This document shows, piece after piece, positions 1 to 6,724 of a DNA stretch of 9,272 nucleotides (position 1 is its first letter; the number at the start of each line of letters is the position of its first letter). Source of the stretch: Comamonadaceae bacterium (GTDB taxonomy: Bacteria; Pseudomonadota; Gammaproteobacteria; Burkholderiales; Burkholderiaceae_C); assembly GCA_947463845.1 (NCBI GenBank), contig CANHUM010000043.1:1-9272 (forward strand), written 5' to 3'. A program made the position numbers and the translations under genes. The notes beneath the pieces were generated by a model. The model searched no databases. It was given only the letters and a program-made list of their open reading frames with translations, and was not told where the DNA came from.

Positions 1-1613
1 AACTCGACCCGTCGGATTTTTCCGGAGATGGTTTTGGGAAGCGTTTCCCTGAACTCGATTTCTCGGGGGTATTTGTAGGGCGCGGTTTGCTCTTTCACAA
101 AGTTTTGAATCTCCAGGGCCAACGCATCCGATGCGGTGTAGCCTTTGGCCAAAATGATGAAAGCCTTGACAATTTCTCCGCGCAATTCGTCGGGCTTGCC
201 CACCACGGCGGCTTCGGCCACGGCAGGGTGCTCAATGAGTGTGGATTCGACTTCGAAGGGGCTGATTCTGTAGCTGGAGGACGAAATGATGTCGTCTGAC
301 CTGCCGACAAACCAGATGTAGCCGTCTTCGTCGCGTTTGGCCGTATCGCCTGTGTAGTACCAGCCGTGTCGGAATGCTTTGGCGGTGGTTTCCGGGTCGC
401 CGTAATAACCGCGAAAGAGCCCAGGCGGGTAGGGCTCAGTCACTTTGACGGCAATGTGTCCCACTTCGTGGTCGGCCACCACATGTCCCTCGTCATCGAT
501 CACGTCCACGTGCAAGCCTGGGCAAGGCTTGCCCATGGAGCCAGGTCGAATGGGCATGCCCGGGAAATTGGCCACGATGTTGATGGTTTCGGTTTGCCCG
601 TAGCCGTCATAGATATCGCATCCTGTGGCCAGTTTCCAGGCCCTCATCGCCTCCGGGTTGAGCGGTTCACCGGCTCCAAAACAGTGCCGCAGCGAACTGA
701 AATCTGCACCCGACAAGTCGGCCTTGGCCATGACACGGTAGATGGTGGGCGGAGCGCAAAAAGTGGTCACCCTGCATTTGGCGATGATGTCCAGATGCAC
801 TTGCAGATCGAAACCTTCGCCGTCATAGAGCACGATGGTGGCACCGGCCGTTAAAGGCGGGTACAAAAGCCCCCATGCGGCTTTGGCCCAACCGGTATCG
901 GTCAGGGTCCAGTGCACGTCACTTTCCCGCAGGTCTTGCCAGTAGCGACCTGTGATCGAGTGCGCCAAGGCATAGGCATGATCTCTCTCCACCATCTTGG
1001 GCAGCGATGTGGTGCCCGATGTGAAGTAGATCAGCATGGTTTCTTCAGATCGCGTGGGCGTGATCCTCTGGCGGTCTATTTGCGGCGGCTGGGCGGCACA
1101 CAGGCTTTCAAAATGGTGCCAGCCCGTCTTGTCCTGGCCCACCAGTATTCGGTGCTTCAGGCTGGGGCAAACCGACGCGATCGATTCGATGGGCTCTGCG
1201 TGCATGGGGCCCACAATGGCCACAGAGGCCCCGGAGCGGTTGATTCGGTATTCAAGATCTTTGGCTTTGAGCTGGTTGGTGCCGGGCATGGCTATGGCCC
1301 CGATCTTGGCGCACCCCAAAAGCACGAAATACCACTGGGGAATGCGTGGAAGAACCACCAAGACGGCGTCGCCTTTGCGGACACCCAAATCCAGAAGCGC
1401 GTTGGCAAAGCGGTTCGATTCGCGTTCAAGATCGCTGTAGTTGTAATGCGTGATGTGCTGTCCAGAGCGGTCAATGGCGATCAATGCCAGTTTGTCGTTT
1501 TCTTGGGCCCGCCGATCGACCACGTCAAAACCAAAATTGAAAAACTCCGGAACGCTGTAGGAAAAATTGGCCCGTGCAGCTTCATAGTCAAAAGGAGGAA
1601 ACGTTGGTTTCAT
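1..1613 (-). CDS. AMP-forming acyl-CoA synthetase, MACS-like (3' end cut by window)
   Basis: An adenylate-forming enzyme that activates a carboxylic acid with ATP and joins it to CoA, expected in the cytoplasm. Translating the reverse strand from the ATG at 1613 gives 537 complete codons with no stop before the left edge. Core motifs appear in order: P-loop-like FTSGTTSLPK (residues 197-206), YGQTE (338-342), the GDT motif with Asp423, a downstream GRSDD hinge region, and PKTISGKIRR near the edge with the expected catalytic Lys532. The A3 loop has Ser where Gly is commonest (TSGTTS), a tolerated variant. Family members are about 540-560 residues, so only a short tail is missing. The N-terminal region resembles medium-chain acyl-CoA/acetyl-CoA synthetase-like proteins, but the substrate cannot be read from sequence; a short or medium fatty acid, or an aryl or branched acid, is possible. 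The start overlaps the permease stop (ATGA), and GGAAAG lies 8 nt upstream, so translation is probably coupled. Confidence 0.93.
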   Translation of the reverse strand, partial: MKPTFPPFDYEAARANFSYSVPEFFNFGFDVVDRRAQENDKLALIAIDRSGQHITHYNYSDLERESNRFANALLDLGVRKGDAVLVVLPRIPQWYFVLLGCAKIGAIAMPGTNQLKAKDLEYRINRSGASVAIVGPMHAEPIESIASVCPSLKHRILVGQDKTGWHHFESLCAAQPPQIDRQRITPTRSEETMLIYFTSGTTSLPKMVERDHAYALAHSITGRYWQDLRESDVHWTLTDTGWAKAAWGLLYPPLTAGATIVLYDGEGFDLQVHLDIIAKCRVTTFCAPPTIYRVMAKADLSGADFSSLRHCFGAGEPLNPEAMRAWKLATGCDIYDGYGQTETINIVANFPGMPIRPGSMGKPCPGLHVDVIDDEGHVVADHEVGHIAVKVTEPYPPGLFRGYYGDPETTAKAFRHGWYYTGDTAKRDEDGYIWFVGRSDDIISSSSYRISPFEVESTLIEHPAVAEAAVVGKPDELRGEIVKAFIILAKGYTASDALALEIQNFVKEQTAPYKYPREIEFRETLPKTISGKIRRVE

Positions 1614-2998
1614 GCGTTCAACTTTCCATGTTGCAGGTTGTCAATGGATTTTTCGCGGATCCGCAAAATCAACAAGGCCAAAATGCCGCTGGCAATGAGC
1701 CACATGGAGACATGGATGGCTTTTTGCGAGATGGCGTAGGTGACGCTAGAGTAAGTCAACCAGGCACACGCGGCGCAAAAGACCAGGGGCAGCAGAGGGT
1801 AAAGAGGTACTTTGAATGGGCGTTCGGTGAGGCGGTCGGTTTGCCGCAACCAGATCAAGGACAAGCCGACCAAGAACAAAAAGCCCCAAAAAACAGGTGC
1901 AGTGAACTCCACCATGGCCGAGAAACCGTCGGCTTCTTGGGTGCCCAGGGCGATCAAGCCCATGCTGATGAGGGCTTGCAACAGCAGCGCTTGCTTGGGG
2001 CTGCCGATGTTCAATTGCCATTGTCCCAGTCGATTGAGCGCTTTCCAGTCGCTGCCCACGGCGAAGTTCGTACGGGCCCCGACAAACATGGTGGCGTTGA
2101 TGCTGGTCAATGCGGCAATGGCCACAAACAAGCCCAATGCCTTTTGCGCCCAAGGACCCCAGGCCAGTCCGAGCAAGTCAGCAGCAGCGGTTTTGCTTTG
2201 GCTCAAGCCACTCAGGCCCAGGCCCCACAGCAGTGCCAAATTCACCAGCAAATAAATGGCGGTCAGCACAAGCATGCTCGCCAGAATGACCCAGACCATG
2301 GTGCGGGGTCCACCTTTGAGTTCTGCCGAGATGTACGCCGCCTCGTTCCAGCCACCAAAAGTCAGCAAGACAAAAACCAGGCACAAACCCCATTGGGCGG
2401 GTGCCGGTGCCTGCACGAACCAGTTCAGGGCGCCGGATGCGGGCGCATCCATCCAGAAGCCGGCCACGATCACGGCCAGCAAACCCACGATTTCCGTGAC
2501 CGTCAGCCATGTCTGTATGCGAGACGAGGCGTGGATGCCGAGTATGTTGACAGCGGTCAACACCACGACAATCAAGATGGCCCAGATGGCGCTGGAGTAG
2601 GCGCCCCAATTGACCAACGTGCTCATGTAATCGCCAAAAACAAAGGCCAGCAAAGCGATGGAGCCGGTGTTGATGATGGTGGCGCGTGACCATCCGTAGA
2701 TGAACGAAAAATCACGTCCAAAAGCCCTGCGCAGGAAGTGGTAGTCCCCACCTGCGTTGGGGTACGCCGTACACAGTTCTGCATAGCAAAGTGCGCCGGC
2801 GATGGAGATGAGTGCGCCTGCCACCCACAAAACCAAAGCCCAGCCCGCATCGCCGCTGATGCTTGCAACCAATGAGGGTGTCTTGAAGATGCCAGCGCCA
2901 ATCACGATGCCCACAATCAGCGCAATCGCAGAAAAGGGTTGCAACAATCGGAGCATTTTGGCGTGTGAGGAGTGATCGGTTGTCATCGGAATAGTCAC
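1610..2998 (-). CDS. APC-superfamily amino-acid permease
   Basis: A polytopic inner-membrane transporter of the amino acid-polyamine-organocation superfamily, closest in look to LAT/SteT-type exchangers. At 462 residues it has the usual length and about 12 hydrophobic segments. Visible signatures are the unwound TM1 substrate motif GAGIF (residues 34-38), the TM2-3 stretch with CYAELCTAYPNAGGDYHFLR (71-90) followed by RAFG, and the TM6 stretch FGGWNEAAYISAELKG (214-229), which corresponds to the second unwound binding helix. The substrate is not predictable; a neutral amino acid is a reasonable guess. The start is uncertain. I give the GTG at 2998, just after an in-frame TGA, but ATGs at 2986 and 2956 are also possible and none has a good Shine-Dalgarno sequence. 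It begins 25 bp after the methyltransferase stop with no terminator between, and its TGA overlaps the ATG of the acyl-CoA synthetase, so all three are probably one transcript. Confidence 0.92.
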   Translation of the reverse strand: MTIPMTTDHSSHAKMLRLLQPFSAIALIVGIVIGAGIFKTPSLVASISGDAGWALVLWVAGALISIAGALCYAELCTAYPNAGGDYHFLRRAFGRDFSFIYGWSRATIINTGSIALLAFVFGDYMSTLVNWGAYSSAIWAILIVVVLTAVNILGIHASSRIQTWLTVTEIVGLLAVIVAGFWMDAPASGALNWFVQAPAPAQWGLCLVFVLLTFGGWNEAAYISAELKGGPRTMVWVILASMLVLTAIYLLVNLALLWGLGLSGLSQSKTAAADLLGLAWGPWAQKALGLFVAIAALTSINATMFVGARTNFAVGSDWKALNRLGQWQLNIGSPKQALLLQALISMGLIALGTQEADGFSAMVEFTAPVFWGFLFLVGLSLIWLRQTDRLTERPFKVPLYPLLPLVFCAACAWLTYSSVTYAISQKAIHVSMWLIASGILALLILRIREKSIDNLQHGKLNA

Positions 2999-3023
2999 AA
3001 AGTGAGATGAACTTCAAAAGACA

Positions 3024-3881
3024 TCATGGGCGGGTGAGTTCAACCTGGGTGTACATGTACTCGGCATTGACGGATCCGGTGATGCGACGACCTTCAACAC
3101 GTCCAGAGAATGTGTGCACCTTGCGATCGGGCGTGGTGTATTGGAATTTCAGCTCATCACCCCGCAACCTGGCACCCAGCATCGATTGGGTTTGACCGCC
3201 GCGGGCGATCGTTCCGCCAATATTCTGAAACGACTGGCTGATGTTCAAACGCATCGGTCCACCGTCCAGCCCGGTCATGATCCAGGAACCCTCAACTTGC
3301 GCGGGCACCACCCAGAAATAAGCTTGGGAGTGCTCGTGTGACATGGTTTCGTCGGGTTGCCAATCGCCCATATTGAATGCATGCGACACCACGCGTGTGC
3401 CAGGCTTCATCTTGAGCAGGGTCGGCCGAAGTTTCATATTCAAATGAGGCATCAGATAAAGCGTGACCACGGTGGCAGTGCTGAAGTCCTCTTTGAAAAT
3501 ATCTCCCGTGATGATCCTGACCTTGTCTGCGACACCCGCTTCAGCCACTTTTCTTCTGGCGAATTGGGCCATGTCGGGGTTGTATTCAATGCCCACCGAT
3601 TGCGCTCCAAATTTGCGTGCGGCGGTGATGGCGATGATGCCGTCACCAGCGCCTAAGTCGAACAATCGGTCTTGATCGGTCACCTTGGCTGCGCTGAGCA
3701 TTTTGTCGATCAAGCCCTCTGGTGTGGGAATCCAGATCACATCTTTGCCGGCTTGGCCGCGAATGGGTTCATAAGCGGCCGGCGCAGGCGTGGCACCGCT
3801 GGAGTTGGCAACCGTGGTGGCGCACCCCAGGGTGGATAAGCCGGCCAGCAAGATGGGGACTACAAGACGCAAGACGTGCAT
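3024..3881 (-). CDS. Class I SAM-dependent methyltransferase with lipoprotein-type signal peptide
   Basis: A 285-residue protein. Residues 1-19 form a short basic then hydrophobic signal peptide ending in LSTLGC, so Cys20 could be lipidated; the lipobox is relaxed, with Thr at -3, and Ala at +2 would favour the outer membrane. A Pro/Ala-rich linker follows, then a Rossmann methyltransferase domain: motif I DLGAGDG (75-81), acidic motif II EYNP (99-102), GDIF (126-129) and YLMPHLNMKLRP (142-153). The pattern around YLMPHL and the following WQPD recalls the FAM173/ATPSCKMT-type protein-lysine methyltransferases; that is my pattern recognition, not a search result. Residues about 196-275 look like a separate beta-rich domain (EGSWIMTGLDGGPMRLNISQ onward). 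The ATG at 3881 is preferred to an upstream TTG at 3887 because AAGGAG sits 6 nt before the ATG. It is first in a probable operon with the permease. The substrate is unknown. An exported SAM enzyme is puzzling because SAM is not normally periplasmic. Confidence 0.88.
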   Translation of the reverse strand: MHVLRLVVPILLAGLSTLGCATTVANSSGATPAPAAYEPIRGQAGKDVIWIPTPEGLIDKMLSAAKVTDQDRLFDLGAGDGIIAITAARKFGAQSVGIEYNPDMAQFARRKVAEAGVADKVRIITGDIFKEDFSTATVVTLYLMPHLNMKLRPTLLKMKPGTRVVSHAFNMGDWQPDETMSHEHSQAYFWVVPAQVEGSWIMTGLDGGPMRLNISQSFQNIGGTIARGGQTQSMLGARLRGDELKFQYTTPDRKVHTFSGRVEGRRITGSVNAEYMYTQVELTRP

Positions 3882-3887
3882 GTTCAA

Positions 3888-3893
3888 CTCCTT
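3888..3893 (-). promoter_or_regulatory. Shine-Dalgarno AAGGAG setting the methyltransferase start
   Basis: On the reverse strand AAGGAG is followed by TTGAAC and then ATG at 3881, giving an ideal 6-nt spacing. The in-frame TTG at 3887-3885 directly abuts the motif and would have no spacer, so ATG is the real start. The signal peptide then begins MHVLRL. Confidence 0.8.
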
Positions 3894-3996
3894 GATGCAT
3901 TCACAGGGTGGTTATTGAGAGGGTGTGAAGTGTCTGTACTGAGGGATTGAGTTGAATCTCATTTTCCAAGTGCGCACATCAGCACTGATGAGTTTA

Positions 3997-4008
3997 TAAA
4001 TCATGATC
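3997..4008 (+). repeat. 12-bp direct repeat TAAATCATGATC, copy 1
   Basis: TAAATCATGATC occurs here and again at 4335-4346, both on the plus strand and both inside the divergent intergenic region. The core ATCATGAT is itself a perfect palindrome. This copy covers the ATG of the small ORF at 4003. It could be an operator bound by a shared regulator of the divergent genes, or chance in AT-rich DNA. Confidence 0.45.
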
Positions 4009-4164
4009 GCTGTTTATGCTTTGGAGGGCTCTTTTGTTGAAGAGCGCCTGCTGACCCATGGGTATGTCCGTCATGAAATTCTGGTGCTCGACCTGAATAC
4101 AGGCGTCAATATGGATTTTTGCTGTTCACTGAAGTGGGTTCTTAGCATGCGGCGTGTGAATTGA
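4003..4164 (+). CDS. Possible small protein or gene remnant, 53 aa, unrecognised
   Basis: An ATG at 4003 opens 53 codons ending in TGA at 4162-4164. The product starts MIAVYALEGSFVEERLLTHG and continues through a YVRHEILVLDLNTG stretch. The composition is protein-like rather than the Arg/Pro/Ser-rich translation typical of shadow frames in GC-rich DNA, and no known gene covers the other strand here. Against it: there is no good Shine-Dalgarno sequence (only GATGAG 10 nt upstream), an in-frame stop lies directly before the ATG, and no terminator follows. It may be a real small protein, the remnant of a decayed gene, or chance. I recognise no family. Confidence 0.3.
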   Translation: MIAVYALEGSFVEERLLTHGYVRHEILVLDLNTGVNMDFCCSLKWVLSMRRVN

Positions 4165-4238
4165 TATTGCTGTAATCCCTGATGTAGGGTCAGAAAAAAC
4201 TGTATTTCATTCAATAAATTCAAGTCCATCGATGCGTG

Positions 4239-4265
4239 TTGAAGCCTCGAATACGCTTGTAGAAT
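4239..4265 (+). promoter_or_regulatory. Weak sigma-70-like promoter candidate for the SpeE-like gene
   Basis: TTGAAG (4239-4244) and TAGAAT (4260-4265) match the -35 and -10 consensus at 4/6 and 5/6 positions, but the 15-bp spacer is shorter than the preferred 17. It would give a leader of about 100 nt before the ATG at 4376. Reported as a candidate only. Confidence 0.25.
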
Positions 4266-4334
4266 CGGCCCCGATCCACCATGGACCTTGAGTTTGGACG
4301 ATGGGTTTTTCGGGTGAATGAAAGTGATTGCATG

Positions 4335-4346
4335 TAAATCATGATC
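4335..4346 (+). repeat. 12-bp direct repeat TAAATCATGATC, copy 2
   Basis: Identical to 3997-4008, 338 bp away. It lies 29 bp before the preferred ATG of the SpeE-like gene, where a bound regulator could affect initiation. The next bases (ATCATGATCACGAT) add overlapping palindromic character. Confidence 0.45.
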
Positions 4347-4375
4347 ACGATTTCAATACAAGACATAAAGCGCCA

Positions 4376-6580
4376 ATGATTCATCCTGCTCATCAAAACT
4401 CCGCTAATCCATGGAGTTTTTTGCCCTTTGCGCTGACGATTTTCACGAGCGCTTTTTTATTGTTTCAGGTTCAACCCCTGCTGAGTAAACAAATCCTGCC
4501 ATGGTTTGGTGGCAGTCCTGCGGTCTGGACCACTGCGATGCTGTTTTTCCAGACACTGCTGTGTTTGGGCTATTTTTATGCGCACGCATTGGCCAAGTTG
4601 TCATCGCGCAAAACCCAGGCGCGCATCCATGTGGCTTTGTTGGTGCTGGCGGCGCTGTTGGCGGCCCGCGTCTTGCCCGGCGCAGAGCTGCGGCCTGAAT
4701 CTCCCGATTCGCCTGTGCTGCAGGTGTTGCTGATTTTGGGTGTGAGCGTGGGCTTGCCTTACTTTTGTTTGGCGACCACAGGTCCATTGGTACAGCATTG
4801 GTTCACCAGCACGGCGCATGCGGCGTCGGTGTTTCGTTTGTATGCCTTGTCCAATGTGGGCTCCTTTCTGGCGCTTCTGTCTTTTCCATATCTGCTGGAG
4901 CCTTGGCTGGAGCAGCAGGAAATGGGGCAACTGTGGACCCTGGGTTTTTGGGTGTTTGCGCTGCTCTGTTTGCCTGTGGCCTTGGGCGCTTGGCAAAACA
5001 AACCACAAGCGGACGCTCTGAATTCCAACCCAGGTGCCGCTGGAGAAACCACGGGCGCATCTGACACGGTCGGACACAAGTCGCATGTGTCTATTGCTCA
5101 ACGCTTGTCATGGATCGGTTTGCCCGCATTGGCGTCGTTGGTCTTCATCGCCGCAACCGATCAAATCAGCCATGACGTGGCGCCCGAGCCAAGGCTGTGG
5201 ATTGCGACGCTCGGTTTGTATTTGGTGACCTTCATCCTGACGTTTGACCACCCGCGCTGGTACCGTCCCCAGTTGTTTGGAGCACTCGCTCTGGTGTTGC
5301 TGCTGGTCACTGCCGGCATGAGCGACATTCCACGCTGGCTCGGTATCCAATGGGACTATGGCGTCAATGAGGTCCGTTGGTCTCACTATGCGCTCTTGTT
5401 TGTGGTGTGCATGCTGTGTCACGGAGAACTCTACCGCCGCAGACCGGTGGACACGCGTTGGTTGACCGAGTTTTACCTGTGCATGTCGGTCGGTGGCGCC
5501 TTCGGTGGTTTGTTTGTGACGCTGGTGGCCACGCAATGGTTTGACGACTACCACGAGTGGTTGATGGCGCTGGTGTTGGTGGCTTTGTTGGCTTGCAGTG
5601 TGTTGTTTCGCTCGTCGGGCGCGCAACGGAGCGCTGTGCGGCGTGTGTTGGGGGTGTGCACCGCCTTGGCCATGGTGGCTTTGTTGGTGGCCATGCAAAA
5701 CCCCTGGTCCTGGCGTGAAGTTCACAAAGAGGACCGCTCTGAGATTTTGTTGGACCAGGACAGGAATTTTTATGGCACCGTTTCTGTCAAGGAGAGGCGT
5801 TTCCATGCGGACCCGGAGCGCAACGACCGTGTGTTCTTCAGCGGCAACGTGACCCACGGGCAGCAATTTTTGTCAGAATCGCTGCGCCATGTGCCCACCA
5901 CCTATTACGCCCGCGACAGTGGCATTGGCGAAACCCTGATCTGGGCCATGTCGCAAAAACCCAGTTTGTCGGTGGCGCTCATTGGTTTAGGCGCCGGGAC
6001 TTTGGCCAATTTCGCCCGTGCCAGCGATGCGTATGATTTTTACGAAATCAACCCGGCTGCCGTTCGCTTTGCACAACAGTGGTTTGACAACTTGGCGTCT
6101 TGCAAAGCGTCGGAGCAAAACATCTTGCTGGGCGATGCCCGCTTGCGCATGGAGCAGTTGCCCAAGGACAAACGCTACGACGTGATTGTGCTGGATGCTT
6201 TCACGGGCGGCTCTGTGCCGATCCACTTGCTGACCCGGGAGGCGTTCCGCATTTATGCCGATCATCTGAAGCCCGATGGCTACATCGCCATCAACATCAC
6301 GAATGCCTATCTGAACCTTTACCCCATTGTTAAGGCGCAGTCGGAAGTTTTGGGGCTGGCATATCGGCATAAATTCCAGGCGGTCGATGAGGTGCGCAAC
6401 ATCCGGCGCAATCTGCACTTCATCATGACCAATGACCAGGCCTACCTGAAGGCCCATCCCTCGGTCAGTCGTGAAGTTCGGGATGCTCAGGGCAGGCTAC
6501 TCAGCACCGAACCCCAGGACCTGGCGGGCTTGAGGTTGTGGACCGATCAGTTCAGCAGCATCGCGCCCATCGCCAAATGA
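4376..6580 (+). CDS. Polytopic membrane protein fused to spermidine-synthase-like domain
   Basis: A 734-residue inner-membrane protein of the fused MFS/spermidine synthase-like type. The N-terminal 440 residues carry about 12 hydrophobic segments, opening with the family hallmark FLLFQVQPLLSK then ILPWFGGSPAVWTT; CHGELYRRRP (348-357) followed by LTEFYLCMSVGG is another conserved block. The C-terminal part (about 450-660) is a SpeE-like Rossmann domain: GLGAG (537-541) for nucleotide binding, acidic YEINP (556-560), GDAR (586-589) and VLDAFTGGSVPIHLLTREAF, with Asp607 at the usual catalytic position. It lacks the GGGDG and DSTDP signatures of true spermidine synthases, so aminopropyl transfer is unproven and the physiological role unknown. 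I chose the ATG at 4376. An in-frame TTG at 4328, just after a stop, would add 16 His-rich residues and looks less likely; the ribosome site before the ATG is weak. The gene diverges from the methyltransferase, and no terminator is visible after it. Confidence 0.92.
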   Translation: MIHPAHQNSANPWSFLPFALTIFTSAFLLFQVQPLLSKQILPWFGGSPAVWTTAMLFFQTLLCLGYFYAHALAKLSSRKTQARIHVALLVLAALLAARVLPGAELRPESPDSPVLQVLLILGVSVGLPYFCLATTGPLVQHWFTSTAHAASVFRLYALSNVGSFLALLSFPYLLEPWLEQQEMGQLWTLGFWVFALLCLPVALGAWQNKPQADALNSNPGAAGETTGASDTVGHKSHVSIAQRLSWIGLPALASLVFIAATDQISHDVAPEPRLWIATLGLYLVTFILTFDHPRWYRPQLFGALALVLLLVTAGMSDIPRWLGIQWDYGVNEVRWSHYALLFVVCMLCHGELYRRRPVDTRWLTEFYLCMSVGGAFGGLFVTLVATQWFDDYHEWLMALVLVALLACSVLFRSSGAQRSAVRRVLGVCTALAMVALLVAMQNPWSWREVHKEDRSEILLDQDRNFYGTVSVKERRFHADPERNDRVFFSGNVTHGQQFLSESLRHVPTTYYARDSGIGETLIWAMSQKPSLSVALIGLGAGTLANFARASDAYDFYEINPAAVRFAQQWFDNLASCKASEQNILLGDARLRMEQLPKDKRYDVIVLDAFTGGSVPIHLLTREAFRIYADHLKPDGYIAINITNAYLNLYPIVKAQSEVLGLAYRHKFQAVDEVRNIRRNLHFIMTNDQAYLKAHPSVSREVRDAQGRLLSTEPQDLAGLRLWTDQFSSIAPIAK

Positions 6581-6713
6581 AGCAGGCCAAGCCGGGCAAG
6601 TCGTCTGGCGTTGGCGTTAAATGCTTATTAAATGTAAGGAATCAGGGTAATTCTGGGTGGTTGCTGGACAGGACTGGATTACCATGAAACGGTTTTCACC
6701 CCCACTTAAAACC

Positions 6714-6718
6714 AGGAG
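6714..6718 (+). promoter_or_regulatory. Shine-Dalgarno AGGAG of the Bug-family gene
   Basis: AGGAG followed by ACAAAC and then ATG at 6725 gives a 6-nt spacer, fixing the start. The 144-bp gap upstream shows no hairpin with a T-tract after the SpeE-like gene and no clear sigma-70 promoter, so read-through from the upstream gene cannot be excluded. Confidence 0.75.
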
Positions 6719-6724
6719 ACAAAC

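Larger units (their letters stand above)
3894..4375. other. Long divergent intergenic region
   Basis: About 480 bp separate the divergently transcribed methyltransferase and SpeE-like membrane genes. The stretch is visibly more AT-rich than its neighbours and should hold promoters for both directions. It contains a 53-codon ORF of uncertain status, a 12-bp direct repeat near either end, a TTTAT element repeated 20 bp apart near 3993 and 4013, a small CCCT/AGGG hairpin near 4178-4190 and a weak sigma-70-like element at 4239-4265. I found no convincing sigma-70 promoter for the minus-strand operon, no tRNA and no riboswitch I can recognise. Confidence 0.7.

Noticed and set aside
912..1739. A 275-codon plus-strand ORF opposite the acyl-CoA synthetase
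   Set aside because: The opposite strand carries all core adenylate-forming motifs continuously, so this is a shadow frame.
1574..2689. A 371-codon plus-strand ORF rich in Gln, Gly and Ala, with AAAGGAGGAA nearby at 1590-1599
   Set aside because: It is antisense to the permease and the start of the acyl-CoA synthetase, both of which have clear family motifs. Its product is low-complexity and unlike any family I know; the GGAGG is coding sequence of the ligase read backwards.
4178..4190. CCCTGATGTAGGG hairpin followed by an A-rich run, considered as a terminator
   Set aside because: The stem is only 4 bp and is followed by A residues rather than T on the plus strand, so it is not a credible intrinsic terminator.
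4328..4375. TTG-initiated His-rich extension of the SpeE-like protein
   Set aside because: It follows a stop codon immediately, has no Shine-Dalgarno sequence, and the conserved family region starts well after the ATG at 4376. A metal-binding role for the His residues is therefore unsupported.
5108..5866. A 252-codon minus-strand ORF opposite the SpeE-like gene
   Set aside because: The product is rich in His, Gln and Arg with no hydrophobic pattern, as expected from the complement of a membrane-protein gene.
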